DNA from: Megalonaias nervosa
Lineage: Eukaryota; Mollusca; Bivalvia; Unionida; Unionidae
Assembly: GCA_016617855.1 (NCBI GenBank)
Contig: JAECUM010094156.1
Coordinates: 1 to 64,000 of the forward strand
Direction of reading: 5' to 3'
DNA: 64,000 bases
Shown: positions 33,466 through 44,092 of the stretch, in pieces
Layout of the letters: the number at the start of each line of letters is the position of its first letter
Position numbering within the stretch: position 1 is the first letter of the stretch
Notes under the pieces: model-generated
What the model was told of the DNA's origin: nothing
Seen by the model: only the letters and a program-made list of their open reading frames with translations
Databases searched by the model: none
Translations under genes and position numbers: made by a program

Positions 33466-33792
33466 ATGAAACAGAAAAAAGTTTATCGAAGAAAAATAAT
33501 AGGAGGATTTTTGTGAAATATATTTGCTAAAATTATAGAAAATGCTCCAGGAATAGCTCATAAAGTTGCACCAATTGCACTTGACGCATCAAAAGCTTTT
33601 GCAACTGGAGCTGCATCTGCTGCTGGAACTGCTGTGGAACAAAAAATAGCTGATAAAATAAAAAGACAGACAATAAAACAAGCTATTTCAGAAATCGCAC
33701 CAACAAAAGAAACTCAACGAGCAATGATAACAACAAAAAAAAAAACTTTTATCACCAAAAGGAGAATAAATTATACAAAAATTAATATCTAA
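33466..33792 (+). pseudogene. small basic, Ala-rich virion-type protein
   Basis: 109 codons with a TGA at codon 17. It begins MKQKKVYRRKIIGGF, then after the stop a helical Ala-rich stretch (APIALDASKAFATGAASAAG) and a basic tail. A basic N-terminus followed by a GG-x motif resembles adenovirus core/pVI-type precursors cut by adenain at GG sites. Preceded by GATATAATG. Assignment is by pattern only. Confidence 0.5.
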
Positions 33793-33852
33793 AGCAACAA
33801 CACCGAAATAGCTTCGCTATCGTTGATGACAAAATTTTATATAACCTAATAA

Positions 33853-35403
33853 ATAAAAAAAAAAATATCTGTTAAAAATTATCTCGATTTAGCAGAAATT
33901 TATGACGAAGACGACGCGGTAACAGAATTTGAATATATTGAATATCTCGATGAAAATTATAACGAACCTAATAAGGCTGGCGTCAGAACATTTAACACTA
34001 GACACGATGACGTATTTCTACTGCCTCACAAAGCAATGTTAGAAGTTTGTGGCCAGATTATGACAGTAGCTGTTCCACCTGTCGCAATTGCAGCTGATGC
34101 ACAAGTAGCTCTTATAAATGATGGTTGGTGTTTATTTAAAAGTGCTAGATATCAGCTCGCTAATCAAACTGTCGAAAATATTTCAAGTCACTTACAAGTT
34201 GCAAGTACAATCTTAAATACTATGTCGTTTTCCGATGATTACTCCAAATCAACTGCAACTAATATGATGTGGTTTAAAGATACTGGAATTGGTACAGCAG
34301 GATCTGGAGAATTTATTTCAAAAGGAGCATTCACACATGGGGCTAATGCAGCTGCAGATTTTCCAATTGTAAGAGCTTTTCTTATTGCTAATGCTGCCAA
34401 TTTTGGTATAGCCGCGCCAGCTGCAGACGCTAATGAAGACGCTACAAGAGTCTCACTTACTGCTGCTTGTAATAATCTTGGTATAACACCACCAGGTGCA
34501 GCTGCGGACGGCGTTGCAATGTTAAATTTAGTTAACGGGACAATTAGCGTAAGAAATGAACGTTACAATGAAGGTCACGCTAAGAGGAAGGCACTTGCAG
34601 CAGAATCACGTCAAATTACAATGATGCTGCCGTTAAGTACAATATTTGGATTTTGTCGCGATTACAATAAAGTATTTCGTGGAGTTAAACATACTCTTAT
34701 TTTAGATCGATCAGAACAAAATGATTGTTTATTTCGATTTGGCGGGGCTGATGTACAGTTTATCATAAACAAACTTGCACTGTGGATGCCACGAATAACA
34801 CCGACAGTTTCGAAATCGCTCGAATTAGATGATATTCTTACAAACCCCTCAAAGAAGATTCATTTTCAGCAACATAAAATATATCAAACAGCAGTTCCAA
34901 ATACCACCGACTACACATGGCGAATCACAACGACGTCGACTGAACAAAAGCCACGGCAAATATTTGTTGTATTTTAGCAACAAGCGCGACGTGGTAACCA
35001 ACAACAAAATAATGCGATATTTGATAATGCTGATGTTAGACGAATATATGCTAGAATAAATTCAAAGCAATACCCAGAGCGAGCGATAGAATGTAATTTT
35101 GCAGATGACGCTAATAAAAATATTACTCGACCTTACATGTACCTGCTTGACGCATTGCAAAAATATCAAGATGTTGGAGACGGATCTCAGATATCAGTAG
35201 AGGAATTTCGTACACTTTATCCGATATTTTATTTTGATGTTAGTAAACAAAATGAAAGAGATGTAATTTCAGCTGCTGATATTGAAATTATTTGGACACT
35301 CGGAGCAGTTCCAGTGGCGCAGTTATATGCATATGCGTTAGTGATCAGCGACAGAACTATAACGATTGACTTTATCGAAGGTAAAATGTCAGTACAAGTT
35401 TAA
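33853..35403 (+). pseudogene. double-jelly-roll major capsid protein (hexon-like)
   Basis: 517 codons in one frame with a single TAG at 34975-34977 and no ATG at the start: the frame opens at 33853 with ATA in an A-run, and the conserved N-terminus (VKNYLDLAEIYDEDD) lies upstream of the first ATG at 34036. Conserved blocks include FNTRHDDVFLLPHKAML, LPLSTIFGFCRDYNKVFRGV, HTLILDRSEQND and, near the end, RPYMYLLDALQKYQD and FYFDVSKQNERDV. These match the Polinton/adintovirus capsid proteins. The stop falls where copy 1 has a Gln codon. It would form the capsid shell with the penton-like protein. Confidence 0.85.
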
Positions 35404-35422
35404 TCTGTAACTTTAATATAAG

Positions 35423-35815
35423 ATGACAAAATATATTGTAAAAGAAATATATTTGACAGATGGTCAAGTCAAACAATTAGCAGCTGCTGTTGCAAAGAAA
35501 AGACAAGTATCATTAAGGATCAACCCTAACGCAGGTGTTTTAGGTACTTTAACAAAATTAATGTTAACCAAAAAACAAGTAAATAAATACGATCGCAAAA
35601 AAACTTTTGTTTTAAATTTAAGTGCTGCACAAATAACTGCAATGTCAAAACAAGGTGGTTTCTTCGGTCCAGCACTATCTGTAATGGCCAGAACGTTAAT
35701 ACCTAAAATTTTGCCAGTGTTAGGTACAATAGGATTAGCAGCAGCGTCTGGAGCAGTATCTGGCGCAACGAAAAAGGCAGTTGAAGGTGATGGAATAAAG
35801 AAAATTTTTATCTAA
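35423..35815 (+). CDS. small virion-type protein with GG motif and hydrophobic tail
   Basis: 130 residues, open. A basic, structured N-terminal part (MTKYIVKEIYLTDGQVKQLA) is followed by KQGGFFGPALSVMARTLIPK and a hydrophobic Gly/Ala-rich segment (VLGTIGLAAASGAVSGATKK). The QGGFFG phrase is a plausible adenain-type cleavage site. Similar small proteins sit between capsid and protease genes in Polinton-like viruses and may be core or membrane-active proteins. Start preceded by AATATAAGATG. Missing from copy 1. Confidence 0.65.
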   Translation: MTKYIVKEIYLTDGQVKQLAAAVAKKRQVSLRINPNAGVLGTLTKLMLTKKQVNKYDRKKTFVLNLSAAQITAMSKQGGFFGPALSVMARTLIPKILPVLGTIGLAAASGAVSGATKKAVEGDGIKKIFI

Positions 35816-35828
35816 AGATAAATATAAA

Positions 35829-36003
35829 ATGCAAAACGAAAAACAGCAAAAAGAAAGACAACGACGAAAAAAAAAAGACACGACCGAGGAGAAAAGGTGG
35901 ATTTATTCCAATAGCTCCATTACTAGCAGGATTGGCGGGAAGTCTATTGCTAAATCTGTTAGGAGTAGGACGAGAACTAATGTTGCCAGGAACAAAGAGA
36001 TGA
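35829..36003 (+). pseudogene. small basic/hydrophobic virion-type protein
   Basis: It starts MQNEKQQKERQRRKKK. After a frame change in the A-run at about 35867-35877 the original frame continues with a basic patch, GGFIPIAPLLAGLAGSLLLN and ends at TGA 36001-36003. A basic head followed by a GG-containing hydrophobic stretch resembles adenovirus pX/pVI-like precursors. The stop overlaps the protease ATG (ATGA at 36000). Read without the shift, the frame runs on into the protease, which gives a misleading 140-residue frame. Confidence 0.6.
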
Positions 36004-36451
36004 AGTCGGCCGCATTAAGTAATTTTGATACACTTGACAAACGAAAAAAAGTAAAAAATTTCAGTGGAGTTTATTCTAAAGATGAACTTACGGCGATTCC
36101 ATCGCCAGAGACGCTAGCGTCTCCAGGTTCGTGTGTTATAAATATACAAGCTTTCAATGACGGATCTGGTACACATTGGGTAGCTGTTTTTGATAACAAT
36201 TATTTTGACTCGTTCGGAATTCCACCAAGTGACGCAATACAAAATATATGAGTAAAAAAAAAATAATAAATTATTCGTCTAATCAAATTCAACCAGTTGG
36301 AGCTTCTGCTTGTGGATACTATTGCGTAATGTTCATTAAACAGATGACTGAAAATCCAGATTTTTTAAAGTTTATTTTGCAATTTGACAAACAACCTTCT
36401 CACGCTAATGATGAGATTGCAATTAATTTAATTAAACTCACTGATATATAA
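36000..36451 (+). pseudogene. adenain-like cysteine protease
   Basis: Start chosen at the ATG at 36000, where MKSAALSNFDTLDKR and NFSGVYSKDEL give the usual N-terminus. Catalytic His in GSGTHWVAV, the acidic residue in NNYFDSFG, and in the next frame the Gln block (SNQIQPVGASACGYYC) with the nucleophile Cys. A frame change at the A-run about 36246-36257 separates the two halves. The protease matures capsid precursors; the GG-motif small proteins just upstream are candidate substrates. Confidence 0.85.
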
Positions 36452-36641
36452 TGTCAACATATTGTCTTAAGTGTAAAACTAAAACAGAAAATAAAGATGA
36501 AAAAACAGAAAAAAAACAAAAAATAATATAATAATGCTGAAAAGTATTTGAGCAATCTGTGGAAAAAGAAAAAGTATGATTTTGCCAACAACAAAGTTGT
36601 CCGGAGCGGGTTGCCCTGAGATTATTTTAGTAGATGACTAA
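36451..36641 (+). pseudogene. small zinc-ribbon protein (DUF5679-like), copy 2
   Basis: It starts MSTYCLKCKTKTENKDEK at 36451, right at the protease end. It is frame-shifted after residue 26 and has a TGA where copy 1 has the third zinc Cys (SIC in copy 1). The fourth Cys (AICG) and a GAGCPEIILVDD tail follow. 6 bases before the PLA2-integrase ATG. Confidence 0.7.
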
Positions 36642-36647
36642 TAAATA

Positions 36648-37997
36648 ATGACATGCGAGTGCGATTGTGATAGAGATTTATGCCTCGAGCAAAATAAAAT
36701 TGTTACATATTGTCAGAAATGCAACAACAGAGAAATAACAGGTATAGATATACATAAATTAATTGGCAAATTGCCGAAACCAAAAGGCGGTTGGACATTT
36801 CCAGGCCATAAATATACTGGATCTTATAATCCTCTTGATAAACAACTTGACGAAAACGATAATCCGCTGCCAGGACAAGAGCCTTACAATCAAGTTGACG
36901 CAATAGCAATGCGCCATGATATCTGCTACAGAGACATTGAACTTCCAGACAACGAACAAAATAAACACAGCTGCGATAAAGTAATGTTAGACGAACTTCG
37001 TGATATGAAACCTGTAAATATGCGAGAACGTGTTGACCGAGGGCTGGTTCGGGGTTTTATTGGAGCAAAATATAAATTAGGTCTCGGAAAAAAAAGAATT
37101 ATATGATGATCTTGCGTCTGAGCTACATAAACCTAAAAAAAAAAAAAGTTTCCGCGACGTAAAGTTGTCGCAAATGCCGTTGATGATATCTGGGCGATAG
37201 ATTTAGTTGATGTCTCAAACCTAGCTCAATTTAACCATAACAAGAGATATCTTTTTAATGTTGTAGATGTTTTTAGCAAATACGCGTTCAGTATACCCGT
37301 TTCAGATAAAACAGGGACATCGATAACTGATGCGCTAAAACAAATAATAACAATTACAGAAAGAAAGCCAAATAGAATCTGGACTGATCATGGAGCAGAA
37401 TTTTTTTAATAAAAAAATTTGAACAATTTTTAGAGCAAAATAACTTTTAAAAAATATGTCACAGGAAATGAGGGAAAAAGCATCATCGTTGAAAGATTTA
37501 ATCGCACGCTCAACGAAAAAATCCACAAGTATTTGACATCTAAAAATACGAGTAAATATATTGACAATTTACAAAAAATTGTTGACGATTATAGTAACAC
37601 GAAACACAGATCCCTGAAAATGTCGCCAAACGATGAGATTGCAAATCCAATATTAGCAAACGAAAATATGCACCGCAGACATAAATTTAAAGTTGGTGAT
37701 AAAGTTAGAATTTCTTTGACGAAAAATACATTTGAAAAAGGATATACTCGTAACTGGAGTGAAGAAGTATTTGCTGTTGATAAAGTACTTTTAACAATAT
37801 CAGTTACATACTCGTTAAAAGATTTATTAAGTGAACCTATAACTGGCAGTTTTTACGAGCAAGAACTTCAGAAAACAGAACAAGATATATTTGTTATTGA
37901 AAAAGTTATTAAAAAGCGCGGCAACAAAAGTTTAGTCAAATGGCGAGGGTATGGCGATAAATTTAATAGCTGGGGACCAACTAAGTCGATCGAATAA
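36648..37997 (+). pseudogene. PLA2-like domain fused to rve integrase and chromodomain (copy 2)
   Basis: About 450 codons. The Cys-rich start is followed by the PLA2-like domain: GHKYTGSYNPLD (Ca loop; copy 1 has Pro at the Ser) and RHDICYRD (His-Asp pair). After a frame change at about 37090 the integrase core follows with Asp 1 in WAIDLVDV and, after a further frame change near 37400, Asp 2 in WTDHGAEFF and Glu in IIVERFNRTLNE. The C-terminal 150 residues are open and end with a chromodomain (SLVKWRGYGDKFNSWGPTK). Breaks lie at A-runs (37085-37100, 37135-37147, 37406-37450). Its end overlaps the convergent gene at 37981 by 17 bases. Confidence 0.9.
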
Positions 37998-38454
37998 TAT
38001 TATTATAAATTTCTTCGTATTTTATTAATACTGATTTACATTTTACTGGTTTACACAGAGAAATTAAATGTAATTTTCTTGCATCATAGACTGGCATTAA
38101 ATTAAATAATTTAACCAAAATAAAATCGTATTTTATATTTCTTTGTTGTCCAGTTATTTTTACGTTTAAAAAGGGTTTAATAAGTTGCCAAAATATTTGA
38201 TGCTCTGTGATAGTAAAATTAAATTTTATTATTTTTTTAGCAATATGGTACTTAACATCATATCGCCCAGTTGTTGGTCTGCTTAAATTTATTTTACTAA
38301 CAACAACATCATCTTCTTCTTCGTCATAGTTATGCAAAATATCTTTTTCATTATAACCAGCAAATCTGTCATTAGTAATATTTTTTAATGTAAAATTTGA
38401 AACTGAAACAAAATCTCCCGAATATAGTTCTGCCAGTCTCTCAATTAAGTTCAT
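37981..38454 (-). CDS. unknown Polinton protein, convergent with the integrase (copy 2)
   Basis: 157 residues, open: MNLIERLAELYSGDFVSVSN, an acidic stretch (NYDEEEDDVVV), GRPTTGRYDVKYHIAKKIIK, and a basic C-terminal part (ISLCKPVKCKSVLIKYEEIY). The copy 1 gene matches over the GRPTTGRY-IAKKI block and the C-terminal SLC---KCKS block. No family recognised. Divergent from the small gene at 38493 with 38 AT-rich bases between them. Confidence 0.7.
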   Translation of the reverse strand: MNLIERLAELYSGDFVSVSNFTLKNITNDRFAGYNEKDILHNYDEEEDDVVVSKINLSRPTTGRYDVKYHIAKKIIKFNFTITEHQIFWQLIKPFLNVKITGQQRNIKYDFILVKLFNLMPVYDARKLHLISLCKPVKCKSVLIKYEEIYNNIIRST

Positions 38455-38492
38455 TATTATAATAATCTTTTGTCTAATTAATAAATAATAAG

Positions 38493-38774
38493 ATGTTTGG
38501 AGAAATAAAATATGATCAAAGAGTTAATATATTAAATCACAAAGAATTAGCTGAGGCAATTCGAAATTCTTTGTTGGGAAACAGTTTTTATTTTGTTGAT
38601 GTTATGATAACATTAGGTGAATCTGACAGATTTTTATTAACAGTAGCAGAAAATGTAAAACTTAATACAAATAAAATAATAACATTACGATGTAATCGCG
38701 ACCATATTATGGAATTTAGTCATAACTGTCTTACTCGAAATGATATAGCAAATATCATTAGTTATCGTATTTAA
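38493..38774 (+). CDS. small unknown Polinton protein (copy 2)
   Basis: 93 residues, open: MFGEIKYDQRVNILNHKELA, an LTVAENVKLNTNKIITLRCN middle and NCLTRNDIANIISYRI at the end. Conserved in copy 1 (13588-13863). No family recognised. The stop overlaps the HNH gene stop by 17 bases in convergent orientation. Confidence 0.65.
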   Translation: MFGEIKYDQRVNILNHKELAEAIRNSLLGNSFYFVDVMITLGESDRFLLTVAENVKLNTNKIITLRCNRDHIMEFSHNCLTRNDIANIISYRI

Positions 38775-39560
38775 AATTAAATCTATCAAATGTCAACATT
38801 GACGTTGCTGACTTTGTTACATTATCAGCTACAAATTTTACTGCACTTGAATTAATTTTATGATATTTTCCAACAGCTTGTATTGATTTAAATTTCATTT
38901 CTTCTCCAGTTTCAATATTTATTCAAATTATTTGTTTAGCCGGATTTTTAAAATTATTACTACCACCAGTTCCACGTCTTGTGTTTTCTTTTGGCGTAAC
39001 CAAATCTAAATTTACCAAACGATTATCTGTTTTAATACAATTTTTATGATCAATAACTAAACTATTAGGTATTACTCCGTTAAAAGTTTCAAACACAAAA
39101 CGATGAGATTGATAATAAACAAAATTAGTTTTTGTTCCACGTACATTAACACCAAGATATCCACTGTTCGGCAAAATTCCAACAACTTTTTTGTTCTTAT
39201 ATGTCTAATATTTCCTTTATCATTTGTCTCATATAAATCAAATACTGGATGAAGTTGAAATTCATTTTGTAACGATAAATTTCCAATATTATCATCAGCA
39301 ATTGCGCTATTTACTCGACAAACTCGTTGTCCTTCTGGAATATCGTCGCAAAACAAAGTTAACATTTCCATTCTTTCTGTATCATCGCCTTTCACTGAAA
39401 TTAATACACCAGCTGGTGTTGATATGCCAACAGAGTTTTTAGATTTCATATTAATAACAGAACCTAACATATTTGCTGCATATAAATTGTATTTTGGATG
39501 TACATGATAAAATTCTTGCTCTTCCGCTGTCAATCTCAGATATCTCAAAATTTCTGTCAT
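38758..39560 (-). pseudogene. NUMOD4-HNH-NUMOD1 endonuclease-like protein (copy 2)
   Basis: About 265 codons antisense to the core genes. There are two NUMOD4-like blocks (VHPKYNLYAANMLGSV and LHPVFDLYETNDKGNIRHI). Then, after a frame change at about 39195, the HNH core (VIDHKNCIKTDNRLVNLDLV with preceding HRFVFETFNG) and a C-terminal NUMOD1-like helix-turn-helix (KSIQAVGKYHKINSSAVKF) beyond a TGA at about 38932. This domain order is that of HNH homing endonucleases. Starts divergently from PolB with 69 bases between start codons. Whether it serves the element or is a parasite of it is open. Confidence 0.85.
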
Positions 39561-39629
39561 TATACTATAAGGATTTCATATCTCTAATTAAAAAAATTCA
39601 ATTAAATATAAAATATTACTATATATATA

Positions 39630-42600
39630 ATGTTAAAATTGCGAGATATTGCTAAAAAGAACATTATCAAATCAGAAAAAATTGCTTCAGCATTTTCAGG
39701 TTACGATAATAGTTGATGATCAAAATATTTTAGCAAATTTTAATTCCACAAGTTTATTTCATCTTTAACAACCTGTTATAGCTCAAGAACTTGCGGCTCA
39801 TAAAAGTATCAAACTTATAGTCCAATATCATACGATTTTATCAAAGTTACACGCAGTTGAGGATGTACTTGATGTAATTTTTGAAAGAAAAAGTTTTGAC
39901 AGCGAAATTTCGGAACCATATTTAACAGCAAAATCGAGAAAAATATTAACTGGAACAGACATTGCCATGGTCGCCGATGAAATACATCAAGAAATAAACC
40001 AAAAATTAGAAGAATTTACTGCATCAGGATCGGTTTGGAAATTTGAAATGATAAAAGAAGTTTTATTTCACACAGCAAAATATAACGTACTTCGCGGTAG
40101 TTTGTACGTTAAAATTAAAAACAAAAGATGCTGTATAAATGTCAAAAACAATGATGACAAATGTTTTCAATGGTCTATTCTTTCTGCAAAACATTCTCAG
40201 TGTGATCACCCCGGCAGAATTGAAAAGTATTTGCCATACAAAGACGAACTAAAGTTTTTAGGAGTAACTTTTCCAGTAGCAGAAAATCATATACCAAAGT
40301 TTGAAAAACAAAACAGTATCTCAGTAAATGTTTTCGGATTAGATGAACGAGAAAACGTTTACCCGAGATATATCTCAGAAAATGCTACACAAAATACAAT
40401 AAATTTATTATTTTATCAAGGACATTATTGTTGTATAAAAAACTTTAACGGCCTAGTTGGCAGACAGTATAGCAAAAATAAAAATAAAAAATATTTCTGT
40501 TATAGATGTTTGCATGGTTTTTCTGGCGATGGAATACTGCAGGAGCATCTCAAATACTGTGTCAACGTTCAAAGAATAACTATGCCTGGCGAAAAAGAAA
40601 AAATATTAAAATTTAAAAATTATGGTCATAAACTAAATATTCCTTTTGTTATTTACGCTGATTTCGAGTGTCTACTCGTTCCTGTGGTTGGAGCAGAAAA
40701 TAATCCAAATAAATCAAGTACTAGAAAAATACAACAGCATATTCCTTGTGGAGTAGCTTATAAAGTAGTTTGTTGCGCTAACGATAAATTTTCAACTCCG
40801 ATAAAGTTATATAGAGGTGAAAATCCTGCCGTATGGCTATTAAAAAATTTAATAGACGAAGTTAATAAAATTTCTAACAGATTATTTAAAACAGCTCCAA
40901 TGAAAATAACGTCTAAACAACAACTCGATTTTGATGAGGCAGTTAATTGTCATATTTGTGAAAAGTTACTGGTAGACTCCAACGGAGTCCGAGATAAGGT
41001 GCGAGATCCTTGTCATTTGACCGGCCAATATCGTGGAGCAGCTCATAACAGTTGTAATTTAAAATTTCATGCTCCAGATTTTATTCCTGTAGTTTTACAT
41101 AACTTTCGTGGCTATGACAGTCATATCATTGTAGAAGCTTTTGGTGATGAAAATATTAAAGCTAAACTAAAATTAAATAACGTAACAAAATGTATTCCGA
41201 ATAATTTTGAAAAGTATATGTCGGTGACGCTCGGTAAATTACGTTTTATTGACAGTCTGCAATTTATGGCAGCATCATTAGATGAGCTTGTAAAAGGTTG
41301 CAGTAGTTTAATTAACCTAAAAAGTTCCTTTGGTGAAAACTATATCAATTTGACAAAAAAAGGCATATTTCCGTACGAGTATCTCAACGATTGGAGCAGA
41401 TTTGATCAAACTTCTCTTCCTGATAAAGATAAAGTTTACTCGCAACTCAAAAATGAAATTATCACAGATGACGAATACAAATATGCACAAGATATTTGGA
41501 ATAAATTTAGTTATAAAACATTTGGTGATTATCACGATTTATATTTGAAAACAGATGTTTTATTACTAGCGGATGTTTTTGAGAGTTTTCGTCAATTAAG
41601 CTACATCAATTATGGATTAGACCCCTGTTGGTATTATTCTGCTCCAGGATTGTCTTGGGACGCTCTCCTAAAAACAAGTAAGACAGAACTGGATCTCTTA
41701 ACAGATGTTGATATGTTTAACTTTATTGAAAAAGGTATCAGAGGCGGAATTAGCGTTATAACAAAAAAATATGCAGTAGCTAATAACAAATATCTGAAAA
41801 ATTATGATAAAAATCTCCCATCTAATCATATTATTTATCTAGATTGTGTGAATTTGTATGGATATGCGATGTCAGAGCCAATGCCCTGCGGTGGATTTCA
41901 TTGGATAACTCCAGATCAATTTCTTAGAGAAACTGAAAAAGATTTACCTAGAAAAATTAATAACGATTTTTCCGATATTTCATACTTTGTTGAAGTTGAT
42001 CTAGATTATCCTAGTTCGTTACATGATCTACATAACGACTACCCGTTTTGTGCAGAGTCTATGATGATTAATTATAGTTTATTATCACCTGAACAAAGAG
42101 CAACGACAACAGCAAAAAAATCGATTATTAATAAGTTAGTTCCAAATTTGTTAAATAGAAGAAATTACGTTATGCATTACAAAAATTTAAAACAAGCAGT
42201 AGATACTGGACTAATTCTGAGAAAAGTCCATCGCGTGCTAAAGTTTAATCAGTCGAGGTGCATGGCAAATTATATTGACTCAAATACGAAACGTCGTGCT
42301 GTGGCTAGAAGCGAATCTGAGAAAAACTTTTCCAAGTTAATGAACAACTTGGTGTTCGGTAAGACAATGGAAAATATTCGAAAAAGAGTTTCGATAGAAA
42401 TTGTTAATGACATAAATCGCAGAAATAAATTAGTTAACGATGATGATTGTGTTAGTATGAAAATATTTAATGACAATCTTGTTGCAATACAACGACGAAA
42501 GACAAATTTAAAGTTAAATAAACCGATTTATGTTGGTGCAGCTATACTTGATATATCAATGTGGCAGATGTACGATTTTCACTATAATTTTACCAAAAAG

Positions 42601-43102
42601 CAGTGGCCAGATTCAGAGTTGCTATTTACTGATACAGATTCGCTAGTTTATAATATAAAATGTGAAGATGTCTATCAGGATATTTACAATAATATAAATC
42701 TATTTGATTTATCAGATTATCCAGCATGTAGTGGAATTCAAGATAATTCGAATAAGAAAGTTATTGGAAAAATGAAAGATGAATTTATGTTTATGCCAGT
42801 TAGGAAATTTGTCGGACTAAAGAGTAAAATGTATGCTGTCAATTAGATGACAACAAACTTACAAAAACGCAAAAGGTATTCCTCGAAGATATGTGAAAAA
42901 GATGATGAATTTTGACGATTTTAAAGCAGCGCTAAATGATAATGTCAGTTTTATCAAAACAAATGTTATCAGAACAAATCATCATAAACATGAAACGGAT
43001 ACAATTATAAAACGGGGACTAAGTAATTTTGATGATAAAAGATATTGCAGAGACGGAATTAATACATTAGTACTTGGACATTATGCAAGTAATTTTGTCT
43101 AA
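39630..43102 (+). pseudogene. protein-primed family B DNA polymerase (copy 2)
   Basis: About 1160 codons, start at the ATG in ATATATATAATG. Frame breaks near 39705 and a TAA at about 39756 interrupt the N-terminus. A 959-codon open stretch follows, and one or two small shifts near 42840-42890 precede the last 70 residues. Motifs: VIYADFECLL (Exo I), CHICEKLL...DPCHLTGQYRGAAH (inserted zinc segment), VLHNFRGYDSH (Exo II), YLKTDVLLLADVF (Exo III), YLDCVNLYGYAM (motif A), NNLVFGKTMEN (motif B, with Leu where copy 1 and the family have Ser) and LLFTDTDSLVY (motif C). The enzyme would replicate the linear element from a terminal protein. Confidence 0.93.
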
Positions 43103-43114
43103 ACATCATAAATA

Positions 43115-43522
43115 ATGTTCGAAAATTTAACATTAGCAGATGGAGTTAATAGCAAAATCAAAAAAATAATGGTTAATGACCAGCAATTATCATTTGAATT
43201 TAACGATGAAATTTCAGGTATTTGTTTTAGTAAATTTGACAGAATCAAACTCTCCCTTATCAGATCAGACGATAGCAAATATTTTAATTATCTCGAAAGT
43301 TTGCGAGACGAGCTTGCACTAAAATATGACAATTTTCATGATCCGATCAGCCAACAACAGTATACAAAAATTAACATAGACTTAGACAGGTCGAAGGTTT
43401 TTGTAAAAGGTAGTAAGTATCTTCTCAGTAAGATAGCAATGAAAGAACTATTTGAATGTCGTCGTAAAGTATCTGGTAGAATTAAATTTTATTTGTATTA
43501 TCATGACAATAATGATACTTAA
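43115..43522 (+). CDS. conserved ORF downstream of PolB (copy 2)
   Basis: 135 residues, open: MFENLTLADGVNSKIKKIMV, DEISGICFSKFDRIKLSLIR, QQQYTKINIDLDRSKVFVKG and a basic C-terminus (ECRRKVSGRIKFYLYYHD). The start is preceded by CATAAATAATG. Copy 1 carries a broken counterpart. Alternating charged and hydrophobic residues suggest a compact small domain; no family recognised. 12 bases beyond the polymerase stop. Confidence 0.65.
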   Translation: MFENLTLADGVNSKIKKIMVNDQQLSFEFNDEISGICFSKFDRIKLSLIRSDDSKYFNYLESLRDELALKYDNFHDPISQQQYTKINIDLDRSKVFVKGSKYLLSKIAMKELFECRRKVSGRIKFYLYYHDNNDT

Positions 43523-44092
43523 TAGCAAACGTTGAAACATTGTGTGTTGGTCAAGAAATATAACTCTGTATACCATATCTGTTTTTAAAAGGGAGATAAT
43601 ACTGTTCCAGCTAAGTTTAAAATCTTTTGTAAAACATAGCATATATACTGTTTCGTATTTTTTTTGCTAATGAAATTAATAGATTTGTAAATCTGATAGT
43701 AATTTTAAGACCTAAAATCCTGGCAGCAGTTCTGTATTTAAAATAACTAGCAATTCGTCCTACTTAGATAACATAGTTACTATAGATTCTCGCTTAAGTC
43801 TAACTGCGCAATACAGAATATTGATTATTTATCTGCAGTAATGCGTCATTCAGACAGTATCCTTGGCAACGGCCGATCTTTGTTCAAAGATAATTGTGTT
43901 GTTAGTAATTCAGCAACATTAAGATTCGTTTTTCTGTACAATATAAAATCAAAAATTATGTTTTTTCTCGATTTATTTATAATAATATTTCCAGAATTAA
44001 AAATATAATGTAAAATTACGTGTTTTCAAAATCAGAAAATGTAATGCTGTTCGGTAACTATATAATAATTTTTTTAACATATATATGTAATG
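43523..44092. other. non-coding part of Polinton copy 2
   Basis: No gene recognised between the last coding gene and the SINE-like sequence. It includes an AAAAGGGAGATAATAC phrase similar to one in the matching region of copy 1 (9510-9605). Confidence 0.5.

Noticed and set aside
35829..36251. A single 140-residue protein
   Set aside because: Its first third is a frame-shifted small basic gene. The protease proper starts at the ATG at 36000, where the family N-terminus begins.
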